The notes beneath the pieces are model-generated. The model had not been told where the DNA came from, ran no database searches, and worked only from the letters and a program-made list of their open reading frames with translations. A program made the position numbers and the translations under genes. This document shows positions 9,330 to 17,760 of a stretch of 33,273 nt of DNA, in pieces. How positions within the stretch are numbered: position 1 is the first letter of the stretch; every line of letters begins with the position of its first letter. Source of the DNA: Planctomycetota bacterium (lineage in GTDB: Bacteria; Planctomycetota; UBA1135; UBA2386); NCBI GenBank assembly GCA_021776805.1, contig JAJFFD010000174.1:1-33273 (forward strand), in the 5' to 3' direction.

Positions 9330-9872
9330 TCAAGACTGCAGCCGGCGCGAGTCCACCCAGGTGTCGGCGAGGTAGTCGTAGACAGTTCGGCCGCTGAGAT
9401 AGACTTGGATGACGAACAAGACCACGATCAGCTGGGCGAGACCAGAAACGACAAAGACCCATAGGGGAAGATCCTGGTCGCTAAGTTGTACGAAATGATT
9501 GACCGCGAGGTGGCCGAGCTCCCAGGTAAAAAACTTGCCCAAATTGCGGCCCAGAGCGCGTCCGAAATCGATGCGCCCGCCAGTGACCCCGACAACTTTG
9601 AGCCCCATGGCCAGCTTGCCCAGGCTGGCCTGCATACTCGAGCATTCACAGATGGTGAAGTACAGAATCACCGGCAAGGTGATCAGGCAGAAGTACATGC
9701 CCTGGGCGCGCCAGACTCCGACGAAGAGATCCGGGTCCGGGGTGTAGACGTACTGCTGGATGAGAAAGAGCAAGACGCCGTAAGTGATGATCACCAGCCA
9801 GTCGATGGCGAAGGCAAGGAGTCTGCTCGTGGCCAGTCGCCGTGCTCTGTCCCTGTCTGGCGGCGAGGTCAC
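9330..9872 (-). CDS. RDD-family membrane protein
   Basis: This 180-aa protein resembles the RDD family: an Arg-rich start (RRLATSRLLAFAIDWLVI) in which Arg and Asp flank the first membrane helix, and a closing TVYDYLADTWV motif. Three or four hydrophobic helices are visible, at about residues 18-40, 57-75 and 135-160. RDD proteins are integral inner-membrane proteins, some linked to ion transport; the role here is unknown. The start is a GTG at 9872-9870, because the next Met is about residue 60, after the first helix. The GTG follows directly on the TAA stop of the upstream HEAT lipoprotein gene, so translational coupling is likely. Confidence 0.8.
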   Translation of the reverse strand: MTSPPDRDRARRLATSRLLAFAIDWLVIITYGVLLFLIQQYVYTPDPDLFVGVWRAQGMYFCLITLPVILYFTICECSSMQASLGKLAMGLKVVGVTGGRIDFGRALGRNLGKFFTWELGHLAVNHFVQLSDQDLPLWVFVVSGLAQLIVVLFVIQVYLSGRTVYDYLADTWVDSRRLQS

Positions 9873-11045
9873 TTACTTCGTGCTCAGTCTTGACCGGAAG
9901 AAAGGAACGGCTTCCTTGGCGCTGACCACGCGAATCACTCCATCGCTGTAGATCCAGGTCCAGGCCGAATCGCCGGTGCCCTTGGCGACAAGCTGCCCTA
10001 CACGCAGGACGGTGTTCGCGTTCGGGCGATGGCCGAGAGCGATTGCACGCGAGTCCAGTTCGAGTTCGCCTGGCGCCATTGACAAGTCCTCGGCGAAAGC
10101 GATTTCGATGCCTGTCTCTCGGGACAGTAGGGCGACCATGTCCGCAAAGTTTAGCCAGCGCAGCTCGCGCAGCGGGATGCTGGTGTCTTCGAGCTTCTTG
10201 GCGGTCGCCTCGGGCATGAGCCAGAGGTTCAGCGAGGGATTGGCCGGGTCGTTCTCGAGTAGATGATCCCGGGCTTCGGGCGCGCGCAGCTTGGTCAAGC
10301 CGATGAGAGCCGCCTCTTCCTCGGAGGGATCTTGGCTGCCGAGAGCACCGAGAAGCTCCGGTCGATAGTCTTCAGGAGCGATCTGGCCGAGGGCCCGTAG
10401 GGCGTTCACTCGTAGGTTGCGTTCGTTGGAGGTCAAGAAGGGCGCGATACGTTCTGTCGCTGCCGGGTCACCGATGCGGCCGAGGGCCATCATCGCCATG
10501 GATCGCACGCCACGGTCGGGATCGTCCAAGAACACGAGCAAGGCAGGCAGAGTGCGCTTGTCCGAGAGGAGCAGGAGACTCTGGCAGAGCAGTCGGCGCA
10601 CCTGCAGGTCCCGATGCCTGGCCAGGCTGAGCAGGCCCTCGATGGGTTCGTAGTCCGTGAGCACGATGAGAGCGCCGCCGGCGGTGACCCGCAGTCCCGG
10701 ATCCGGTGCGCTCATGTAGGGGCGAATATCAGCCACTGCCTCCGTGGCGCTGAGTTCGCGCAGGGCCGCGATGGCGAAACTCGCCAGCTGCATGTCGTCT
10801 TCGTGGAGAATCTCCCGCAGCTCGCCCACAGCCTCCTTGGCGCCCATGAGCGCCAGCTGGTTGGCGGCAGCTCCCCGGACTGGGCCATCGCCATCCTTGA
10901 GCATCCCCATGAGGTCCGCGACCATCTCCTCCCGGTTCATGGTGCTCGGTGTCGGGTTGGGCTGTTTCTCCGGACTCACGGAGAGGCAGCCGCCCAGAGG
11001 AATTACTGCCATCAAGATCGAAGCTGCTGTTGCCCTGCCACCCAT
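9873..11045 (-). CDS. HEAT-repeat lipoprotein with C-terminal secretin-like (STN-type) domain
   Basis: This 390-aa protein begins with a lipoprotein signal ending in PLGGC (Cys20). Residues about 40-250 form five or six HEAT-like helical pairs (DGPVRGAAANQLALMG, DRGVRSMAMMALGRIGD, ERNLRVNALRALGQIAP), a scaffold for protein-protein contact. Residues about 290-385 contain LNFADMVALLSRETGIEIAF and end in a short strand VIRVVSAKEA. This pattern resembles the short N-terminal domains of secretins and TonB-linked proteins (STN/secretin N-type), but there is no secretin pore. It sits head-on with the RDD gene in a two-gene operon and is divergent from the selenoprotein gene. A scaffold in the periplasm is inferred; the partner may be the RDD protein. 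Confidence 0.75.
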   Translation of the reverse strand: MGGRATAASILMAVIPLGGCLSVSPEKQPNPTPSTMNREEMVADLMGMLKDGDGPVRGAAANQLALMGAKEAVGELREILHEDDMQLASFAIAALRELSATEAVADIRPYMSAPDPGLRVTAGGALIVLTDYEPIEGLLSLARHRDLQVRRLLCQSLLLLSDKRTLPALLVFLDDPDRGVRSMAMMALGRIGDPAATERIAPFLTSNERNLRVNALRALGQIAPEDYRPELLGALGSQDPSEEEAALIGLTKLRAPEARDHLLENDPANPSLNLWLMPEATAKKLEDTSIPLRELRWLNFADMVALLSRETGIEIAFAEDLSMAPGELELDSRAIALGHRPNANTVLRVGQLVAKGTGDSAWTWIYSDGVIRVVSAKEAVPFFRSRLSTK

Positions 11046-11149
11046 GCCCTGAGGGTAGGAGCAGTCCCGAACGGTAGGAAGAAATGGGCGGTGGAAATTC
11101 CAGATCCCTTCGATCTCGAAGCAGGTCGTAGCGTAGGTGCTGCGCTAGT

Positions 11150-11163
11150 CTGCTGATCAGCAG
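11150..11163. promoter_or_regulatory. 14-bp perfect palindrome overlapping the selenoprotein ribosome binding site
   Basis: CTGCTGATCAGCAG is its own reverse complement. Its right end overlaps the AGGAG at 11162-11166, four bases before the ATG. As RNA it would fold into a 5-bp stem with a GATC loop that covers part of the Shine-Dalgarno. As DNA it could bind a dimeric regulator next to a possible -10 box (TAGTCT, 11146-11151). Either role is inference. Confidence 0.4.
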
Positions 11164-11170
11164 GAGAATC

Positions 11171-12325
11171 ATGCATAAGCTACCCCTCACGCTTCTGGGC
11201 CTCGGCCTCTCCCTCGGTCCCGCCGGAATCGGCAGTCTTGCAGCCCAGGAGCCGGTCATCATCGACGAGCTTCCGGGCTACTACGAGTTCTTCATGAAGG
11301 CGGGAAAGCTCGTCCAGCTTGATGCGGAGGAGAAGCGCAACCTTCAGATCGACGGCGGCGAGCTCTTTCCCGAGTCGGTGGAGATTGATCTGCCGGATCT
11401 GACCCTGCCCCTGGCTGAAGGCGGTGATCTGCGCTTCCTCGACTTCAAGGGCAAGAAGAACCTGATGGTGGTCAGCTTCCGATCCTGGTGGTGACTGTAT
11501 TGCCTGCGGCAGCTCGTGGAGCTGCAGTCCAACTATGCCGCCATCAAGGCCCTCGACACGGAGATCATCGCGGTGGCCCAGGAAGAGGTCGACCCGAAGA
11601 CACTGGCCAAGATCAAGGACTTCGTAAACAACGAGTTCCCGGTGGTCGCCGATCCTGAGCGTGCGAGTTGGGATACCTTCAGCCGCTATGGCATTTACCT
11701 CGTGGATAAGACGGGTGTGATTCGCGTCGCCGCGGACGGCAACAAGGAAGCACGACCTCGCTTGGATCTGGTGATGGAAGAACTTGCCGCCCTCGCCGAT
11801 AGTGATTCCCCCGAGGTTCAATTCGGCGGAATTCGCGAGGGCAAGGGACCGGTGCTCAAGCTGAGCGAGGCCAAGCACAGCGTGGGGACACGCTGGATGT
11901 GGTCGCATGACTTAGTCAGGCCTGGTGACGAGTTCAGGCTCGCTCTCTTGCCGATGATCGCCAACGGCTACCACGTCTACTCGAGCCAGGAGGAGCTGAT
12001 GATTCCCTTCAAGATCGAATTGGCGCTGCCGGAAGGTGTCGAGTTGGCCGCTCCCATCGCCTACCCCCGCGGCAAGACCTACAAGGACCCGGCCCTCGAT
12101 GCCAGTTACTCGATCTATGAGGGTGACATTCCCATGGGAGCCCTGCGCTTCAAGCTGGGTGACAAGGTGGAGCCGGGCGAGATCATGCTGAAGGTCACCA
12201 TGCATTTTCAGGCCTGCGATGACAGCCTCTGTTTTCCGCCGACCAGCAAGACCATCGAGGTGCCCTTGCAGGTCGCCGCGAAGGGTGAGCGCCGGCAGCA
12301 GGTCTTCGGCTGGAATACCTGGTAG
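11171..12325 (+). CDS. Selenocysteine-containing redoxin (UxxC) fused to a DsbD-alpha-like domain, secreted
   Basis: Two open segments, 11171-11494 and 11495-12325, lie in the same frame and are separated only by a TGA at 11492-11494. Read through, they give a 384-aa protein. It has a signal peptide (residues 1-25), a thioredoxin/AhpC-type domain (about 70-215) with the motif VSFRSWW-U-LYC, and a C-terminal domain (about 256-375) with FQACDDSLCFPP. The TGA is at residue 108, exactly where the first redox Cys of a CxxC belongs, and Cys111 is the partner. The CX4C-FPP motif (Cys349, Cys354) matches the N-terminal periplasmic domain of DsbD, which passes electrons to periplasmic partners. A SECIS-like hairpin follows the TGA. 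The start is supported by AGGAG at 11162. Family and motifs are clear; selenocysteine is a strong inference. A nonsense mutation of a Cys codon is the alternative. Confidence 0.8.
11492..11529 (+). promoter_or_regulatory. Candidate bacterial SECIS element directing Sec insertion
   Basis: GCAGCTC at 11509-11515 pairs perfectly with GAGCTGC at 11519-11525 around a GTG loop. Below it, GACT at 11493-11496 can pair with AGTC at 11526-11529, leaving a bulge on the left side, so the UGA sits at the base of the extended hairpin as in E. coli fdhF. The loop starts with G and begins 21 bases after the UGA. This agrees with the published bacterial SECIS model as I recall it (loop 16-37 bases downstream, a G within the first two loop bases). 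The hairpin lies within coding sequence. Confidence 0.7.
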
Positions 12326-12400
12326 CCATCTAGGTAAGGCGCGCGATTCTTCCGGTGCCGCACTATTCTCTCTGCGCACAGTTCCGCCGGAAGGATCGCC

Positions 12401-15172
12401 ATGAGCCCCAAGACCCTGAGCCGCCTGCTCCTCGTCCCCACCGTTCTTCTCCTTGCTGACCTGCTACCCGCGCAGAAGGGGGCCATGACCTTTGATGACG
12501 TCATGCGTTTTCGGGCCATTCGGAGTCCGAGTATCAGCGAAGACGGTCAGGTCATCGCCTACCAGACGCACCCGGACCGTGGTGACGACGAGGTTCTGGT
12601 GCAGGACCTGGGACGCAATCGGGAGCATCGCATCCCGCTCGCGACCAACCCGGAGATCTCCAGCGACGGACGCTGGGTGAAGATGACTCGTAGCTTGAGT
12701 CATGCCGAGAACGCAAAGAAGGGCAAGGACAAGGAGAAGCCCGGCCTCGTTCTTCTGGATCTCGAATCCGGTGAGCAGAAGACGATGGCGTCGGTGAAGG
12801 CGAGTCGATTCTCAAAGGACGGCCACTGGCTAGCGGTGCATCATAATGCTCCAAGTCAGGAAGACGACAACAAGCCCGAGGGTGAAGAGGAGTTCAAGCG
12901 TGCGGAGGGCACAGCCCTGGTCTTGCACTCCCTGGCCGCATTGGGCGAAGAGCGCATGGAAAAGGTGGATGGCTACCTCTTCGATCCCGAGTCGGCGTTC
13001 CTGGTCTATGCAGTGACCAGCAAGCGCGGTCACAACGGTCTCTTCTACCGCGCCCTGGACGCCGCCGGCAAAAGTGGCACTCTGCACGCCATCGAGGGCG
13101 GTCGCTATTCGCAGATGGGTTGGAATGAGCAGGCGGATGCCCTGGCCTTCATCCACAGCATCGAGGACCCGGCGGGTGAACAGGGTGACGGCAGTTTGAT
13201 GCTGTGGACCAGGGGGGAGAGCAAGGCCCAGGTCCTCACCGATTCTGCGGCCGCGCCCGAGGGCTGGGTCCTGCCGAAGCAGAGCCGACCCTCCTGGTCG
13301 AAGGATGGCAAGCGGATCTTCTTTGGCTATCAACCTGCGAAAATGGCCGAGCTTGTGCGCTCGCTCCAATCCAAGGACGAGAAGGCGGGCGCTGACGATG
13401 CAGCGGATCCATTCGACCAGGAGGCCATCCTCGAGGCTCGCGAGCTCGACGTCTGGCACTGGAACGATCCACTCATCTCGACCCAGCAGAAGAACCAATG
13501 GAATCGGGTGAAGAACCAAACCTATCGGGCGGTCTACCACCGTGAGGGCGGCAAGATCGTGCCGCTGGCGGACGAAGACATGCCCCAGGTCGAAGTGCCT
13601 GAGAACTCTGTCATCGGTTTTGGCCGCGCGGACACTCCATACCGCAAGGAGATCACCTGGAACGGCCGCTTCGCAGATATCTACCTGGTGGACATTCGCA
13701 GCGGCAAGCGGGAGAAGGCCCTCGAGCACCAAGGTGGCAGCGTCTCGATCTCTCCCCGGGGCGAGTTCCTTGCCTTCTATCGCGAGGGGCAGTGGCACCT
13801 GCGTGGCACTCGCAGTCGGCAGACTCGCAGTCTGACCGCAGGTCTGAAGGTGCCTTTCGCCAACGAGGATCACGACTTTCCTTCGGACGTCCCCGGCTAC
13901 GGAGTGGCGGGCTGGCTCGAGGACGAGTCTGCGGTCCTGATCTACGACAAGTACGACATCTGGCAGTTTCCCACGGTTGAAGGCGAGGCGAAGAACATCA
14001 CCGCCGGTGCCGGTCGCGAGGCAAAGCGAATCTTCCGCATCGTGGATCTCGATCCAGAGCGTGAGTACTTGGGCGCCGGGGAAGAACTTCTCCTCTCCTC
14101 GTACCAGGATCTCGAGAAGGGCTTTGGCTTCTATCGTGGCAAGGTCGGAGGCAGTGTGGTTGAAAAGCTGCTCGAGGCGGACAAGCGCTTTCGCGTCGTC
14201 GCCAAGGCCAAGTCCGCCGAACGCCTGCTCTACACTCGCGAAGACTACGATGAGTTCCCGGACCTTTGGGTGGGGGACATGAGTTTCGCTGCCAGCGAAA
14301 AGGTCAGCAACTTGGGTGCGCAAACGGCGCCCTTTGCCTGGGGGCAGTCGGAGCTAGTCAACTACGAAGCAGCGGATGGCAGCCAGCTGCAGGGAGTGTT
14401 GATCAAGCCGGGCAACTATCAGCCCGGCGAGCGCTACCCGGTGCTGGTGTACTACTACCGCTTCTTCACTCAGCGGCTGCATGAGTTCAATCCGGTGGTC
14501 ATCAATCACCGGCCCTGCTTCCCGTACTACGCCAGCAACGGCTACGCAGTTTTTCTGCCGGACATCCGCTTCGAGGTTGGCCATCCCGGTTCGGCTGCCA
14601 CCCGCTGTCTGCTGCCGGGGATCAACAAGATCGTCGAAATGGGTGTTGCTGACCCGGATGCCATCGGACTGCATGGTCACTCCTGGAGTGGCTACCAGTC
14701 GGCCTTCGTGATCACCCAGACCGATGCCTTCGCCTGCGCAATTGCCGGTGCTCCCGTCTCCAACATGACCAGCGCCTACAGCGGGATCCGCTGGGCCAGT
14801 GGCATGGCCAGGCAGTTCCAGTACGAGAAGACCCAGAGTCGCATCGGCGGCACCCTCTGGGAAGTTCCCGAGCTGTACATCGAAAACTCACCGGTCTTCT
14901 TTGCCGATCGGATCAGCACACCCCTGCTGATTCAGTTTGGTGACGAGGACGGGGCGGTGCCCTGGTATCAGGGCATCGAGCTCTACCTGGCCCTGCGCCG
15001 CCTGGGCAAGGACTGTGTCTTCCTGCAGTATCGGGGCGAGCCCCATCACCTGCAGAAGTACGCCAACAAACTCGACTACTCGATCAAGATGCGCGAGTAC
15101 CTGGATCACTATCTGAAGGGCAAGGCTCCGGCCAGGTGGATCGAGCAGGGCATGCCTTATGCGGGCAAGTAG
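12401..15172 (+). CDS. Secreted S9-family prolyl-oligopeptidase-like serine peptidase
   Basis: This 923-aa protein has a signal peptide (about residues 1-25, ending PAQ). Residues about 30-640 carry repeated blades of a beta-propeller (SPSISEDGQVIAYQ, ISSDGRWVKM, GRYSQMGWNEQADALAF). The last about 260 residues are an alpha/beta hydrolase. The catalytic triad is visible: Ser761 in GHSWSGY, Asp850 in GDEDGAVP and His882 in GEPHHL. S9 enzymes of this layout cleave short peptides, often after Pro or Ala, so a role in periplasmic or secreted peptide breakdown is likely. The start is supported by AAGGA at 12391-12395. It follows the selenoprotein gene by 75 bases on the same strand, so co-transcription is possible, although TATTCT at 12364-12369 could be a -10 box. 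Confidence 0.92.
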   Translation: MSPKTLSRLLLVPTVLLLADLLPAQKGAMTFDDVMRFRAIRSPSISEDGQVIAYQTHPDRGDDEVLVQDLGRNREHRIPLATNPEISSDGRWVKMTRSLSHAENAKKGKDKEKPGLVLLDLESGEQKTMASVKASRFSKDGHWLAVHHNAPSQEDDNKPEGEEEFKRAEGTALVLHSLAALGEERMEKVDGYLFDPESAFLVYAVTSKRGHNGLFYRALDAAGKSGTLHAIEGGRYSQMGWNEQADALAFIHSIEDPAGEQGDGSLMLWTRGESKAQVLTDSAAAPEGWVLPKQSRPSWSKDGKRIFFGYQPAKMAELVRSLQSKDEKAGADDAADPFDQEAILEARELDVWHWNDPLISTQQKNQWNRVKNQTYRAVYHREGGKIVPLADEDMPQVEVPENSVIGFGRADTPYRKEITWNGRFADIYLVDIRSGKREKALEHQGGSVSISPRGEFLAFYREGQWHLRGTRSRQTRSLTAGLKVPFANEDHDFPSDVPGYGVAGWLEDESAVLIYDKYDIWQFPTVEGEAKNITAGAGREAKRIFRIVDLDPEREYLGAGEELLLSSYQDLEKGFGFYRGKVGGSVVEKLLEADKRFRVVAKAKSAERLLYTREDYDEFPDLWVGDMSFAASEKVSNLGAQTAPFAWGQSELVNYEAADGSQLQGVLIKPGNYQPGERYPVLVYYYRFFTQRLHEFNPVVINHRPCFPYYASNGYAVFLPDIRFEVGHPGSAATRCLLPGINKIVEMGVADPDAIGLHGHSWSGYQSAFVITQTDAFACAIAGAPVSNMTSAYSGIRWASGMARQFQYEKTQSRIGGTLWEVPELYIENSPVFFADRISTPLLIQFGDEDGAVPWYQGIELYLALRRLGKDCVFLQYRGEPHHLQKYANKLDYSIKMREYLDHYLKGKAPARWIEQGMPYAGK

Positions 15173-15264
15173 GCGCGGGGTCGAAGGCCGGGAGTAAAAA
15201 GCTGCCGGCTGTAGCGCGGCGAGAGGTGACAAGCAGGCCGATCCTGTGCAGACTCCCCTCTGTC

Positions 15265-15954
15265 ATGCTGCGCCTTCTCCCCACCTGCGTCCTTCTCGCC
15301 TGCTTCTCCTGTGCTGGTTCAAACAACGCATTGGATCCGGATGGGGGCTATCGGGACTACGTTTTCGTATTCCTACAAACCGGGCCCGCTCAGGATCTAC
15401 CAGCTGCCAAGGTGGAAGAGCTGTCCGCGGGACACTTCGCCAACATCGATCGACTCTGGCTAGAGGGTGAGCTCTTGATTGCGGGGCCCTTGGGCAACCC
15501 GAAGCCGGACCCGGAGAATCGTGGCATCTTTCTCTTCGACGTGCCCAGCGTCCAGCGAGCGAGTGAGTTGACGGCAACCGACCCAGCGGTGGAGGCCGGG
15601 TTGTTCAAGATGGCCGCCTACCCCTTCGCCTCCAAGTCACCGATTCGCGAGGTCTACACTTTGGACCATGCCAGCCGGGATAGGGGTGACGAAGAAATGA
15701 AGACCTATGTGATCGCGATCACCGAAGATCTTGTCTCTGCCGAGCTGGCACTCGCGAAGAAGGCAACCGTGCTCTTTCACGGGCGCCTCGGAGGTTCACT
15801 CAGCGGCAATGGGCTGTTTCTTCTCGATGCTCGCGATCTGTCTGCCGCCAAGAAGATTCTAGCTGAGGCCGATCCCGAGTCCGGAATCGAATGGCAGCTG
15901 CATCCATGGTATGGATCGGCGAACCTGGCAGCTCTGCACATGTTCGATCGCTAG
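15265..15954 (+). CDS. Lipoprotein with two YCII-like domains
   Basis: This 229-aa protein starts with a lipoprotein signal (lipobox LLAC, Cys13). The open frame reaches back to 15136 inside the S9 gene, but ATG 15265 is the first Met that gives a signal sequence. Residues about 30-125 (YVFVFLQTGP, HFANIDRLWLEGELLIAGPL, GIFLFDVPSVQRA) and about 148-225 (YVIAIT, HGRLGGSLSGNGLFLLDARD) look like two successive YCII-related ferredoxin-like folds. YCII proteins are small, often dehydrochlorinase-like, with unclear roles; a membrane-anchored double version is unusual. It lies 92 bases after the S9 peptidase on the same strand and converges with the esterase gene. Confidence 0.75.
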   Translation: MLRLLPTCVLLACFSCAGSNNALDPDGGYRDYVFVFLQTGPAQDLPAAKVEELSAGHFANIDRLWLEGELLIAGPLGNPKPDPENRGIFLFDVPSVQRASELTATDPAVEAGLFKMAAYPFASKSPIREVYTLDHASRDRGDEEMKTYVIAITEDLVSAELALAKKATVLFHGRLGGSLSGNGLFLLDARDLSAAKKILAEADPESGIEWQLHPWYGSANLAALHMFDR

Positions 15955-15968
15955 CTATCGGCGCCTGA

Positions 15969-17711
15969 CTAGTATCGCCAGCTGCTCAGATCCGCTCCTT
16001 CCGGCGCAGTTGCCTGAATGCGCGCCATGATGCGCGCCAGATACAGTTCGTGGTAACGCAGGCGTGAGAGCGCATTCGGATTCTGGTGGTCACCGTTCCA
16101 GCAGTGTTCCGCCTTGGGCTCGTAGTCGACGATGCCGCCCTTGGCACCGTTCTCAGTCTTGTCGAGGAAGTCCTCGGCCAGATAGACCGCATTGTTCAGG
16201 TAGTAGTTGTCCATCATCCCGCAGAAGATGTGGATCTTGCCCTCGAGCTTGGGTCCGAGGCTCGCCCAGTCCCGCTCCATGATGTGGCGTAGGTCGTAAT
16301 TCTCGCGCCAGTGTGCGGCGACCTCGGGATCGATTTCTCCGGTCCGCTTATCCCAGATGCGCTTGGGGTAACCGTCTGTGTCCACCGGGCTGTAGACCGC
16401 TTCCCAAATGTCCCACTGATCGCCGGAGCGTGAGTTCGTGCCCAGGACCAGTTCGCGGTGATTCATTTGCTCCAGAGTCGAACTCACGTGCCCCAGGTAG
16501 TCCCGGTGCCCCGGGCGTGCTGTGCGCTTCCAATCCTCTTCCAGGTAGTAGGCGTTCTTGTCCTCGTAGAGATTGACAACCGTGTAGGCGCGAAAGTCGA
16601 TGGGGTCAGGGCAGGCGGCGAAGCAGCCGTTGAAGAAGTCCGGGTACAAGACCTGGACTGCGAGTGCTTCCCAGCCACCGGTGGATCCGCCATAGGTGAA
16701 TCGCGCCCAACCCTCGCCGATGCCACGGAAGCGGCGCTCAACCTCGGCGATCAACTCGTAGTTGATGGCATCGCCGTAGGGCCCCAAGTTCTGCGAGTTG
16801 ACTGCATAGGAATCGTCATAGTAAGGATTCGCGTGCTGCACCTTGATGATGATGAAGCGTGGGAAGTCCGGGCTCGTCCACTGCTTGTAGAACTCGTGGG
16901 CATACTCCTGCTGAATGCGATTGTAGCCCGCCATCTGGAAGCGCTCGCTGAAGTCCGGCTTCAGATCCGGGTCCGGTGCTGTCTCGCGGAAGCCGGTGAA
17001 GGTATGCGGAAAGTGGCCATGGTTTACCACCAGCGGGTAACGCGCCTCCGGATGCTCGTCGAAGCCATGGGGTAGAAGAACCACCGCGCCGAGATGCATG
17101 GGCCGGCCCCAGAACTTGCTCAGGAGTTCACTCTCGATCTTGATGTGCTTGATGTACTTCGTGTCGGCTGGCGGCTCGATGGGTGGGATCTCCTGGTCCA
17201 GTGAGATAGCCACCATTTGCCTCGCTCCCGGATCGATGCGAATGCGCTGTGGCTTGCTCATGAGATTCCCCGGAGCGCGATTCCAGTGTTGCCCCTCGCC
17301 GCGATCCATGGGCAGCTTGACCCGGTGACCGTCGCTCCTCTCGAAGGTCTCGTAGCGGTGCAGCAGGGCTTGCACCCAATAGTCGCCGGTTTCGACCTCG
17401 CCAAGACTGGCCCGCGGATAGCCGAAGACCTGCCCGTCAATGATGGCCGCTTCCCCCGCCGCCATGCCTTCTACATCGATACCGAAGATCTGCTGTCCCT
17501 TGGCTCCATCGTTGATCTGAAAGCGAGGCTCCGCGCTACCGTCCTTGGACAGCATGAGCAGGAGGCGTCCGTCCAGGGGCTGTGTTGCAAGGCCAGTCGG
17601 ATAGGAGACCGCGAAGCGGAGCTTGGGCGCTGGCACCCGGGTCTGCTTGCTCTGGCAACAGAGGAGGACGAGGGGAAGGCCGAAGGCGAGAGTGAAGAGT
17701 TTCTTCTGCAT
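15969..17711 (-). CDS. Lipoprotein alpha/beta hydrolase, putative esterase
   Basis: This 580-aa protein starts with a lipoprotein signal (VLLCC; Cys18). The open frame extends to 17885 over the neighbouring gene, but the ATG at 17711 begins the signal peptide and has AGGA about 6 bases upstream. Residues about 35-220 form a beta-rich N-terminal region; the rest is an alpha/beta hydrolase. Ser343 sits in GGSTGGW, the nucleophile elbow. A candidate acid is the Asp in IFCGMMDNYYLNN, and a candidate His is in KAEHCWNGDH. The layout resembles putative esterase D/PHB-depolymerase-like hydrolases, but the substrate is unknown. The next gene upstream on the same strand (regulator) ends 49 bases before it, so the two may be co-transcribed. 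Confidence 0.8.
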   Translation of the reverse strand: MQKKLFTLAFGLPLVLLCCQSKQTRVPAPKLRFAVSYPTGLATQPLDGRLLLMLSKDGSAEPRFQINDGAKGQQIFGIDVEGMAAGEAAIIDGQVFGYPRASLGEVETGDYWVQALLHRYETFERSDGHRVKLPMDRGEGQHWNRAPGNLMSKPQRIRIDPGARQMVAISLDQEIPPIEPPADTKYIKHIKIESELLSKFWGRPMHLGAVVLLPHGFDEHPEARYPLVVNHGHFPHTFTGFRETAPDPDLKPDFSERFQMAGYNRIQQEYAHEFYKQWTSPDFPRFIIIKVQHANPYYDDSYAVNSQNLGPYGDAINYELIAEVERRFRGIGEGWARFTYGGSTGGWEALAVQVLYPDFFNGCFAACPDPIDFRAYTVVNLYEDKNAYYLEEDWKRTARPGHRDYLGHVSSTLEQMNHRELVLGTNSRSGDQWDIWEAVYSPVDTDGYPKRIWDKRTGEIDPEVAAHWRENYDLRHIMERDWASLGPKLEGKIHIFCGMMDNYYLNNAVYLAEDFLDKTENGAKGGIVDYEPKAEHCWNGDHQNPNALSRLRYHELYLARIMARIQATAPEGADLSSWRY

Positions 17712-17760
17712 GGCAAGTCCTGCGATGGGTTCTGCATGGTACCTGCTTGTCGCTCTAGCT

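Noticed and set aside
11171..12325. Reading the redoxin gene as a pseudogene broken by a nonsense mutation
   Set aside because: It is the only stop, it falls exactly on the redox Cys position, both sides are well kept, and a SECIS-like hairpin follows. It remains the main alternative.
12830..14323. A 497-aa minus-strand open frame inside the S9 peptidase gene
   Set aside because: The plus strand encodes a full S9 peptidase with its catalytic triad; the antisense frame shows no domain and reflects high GC.
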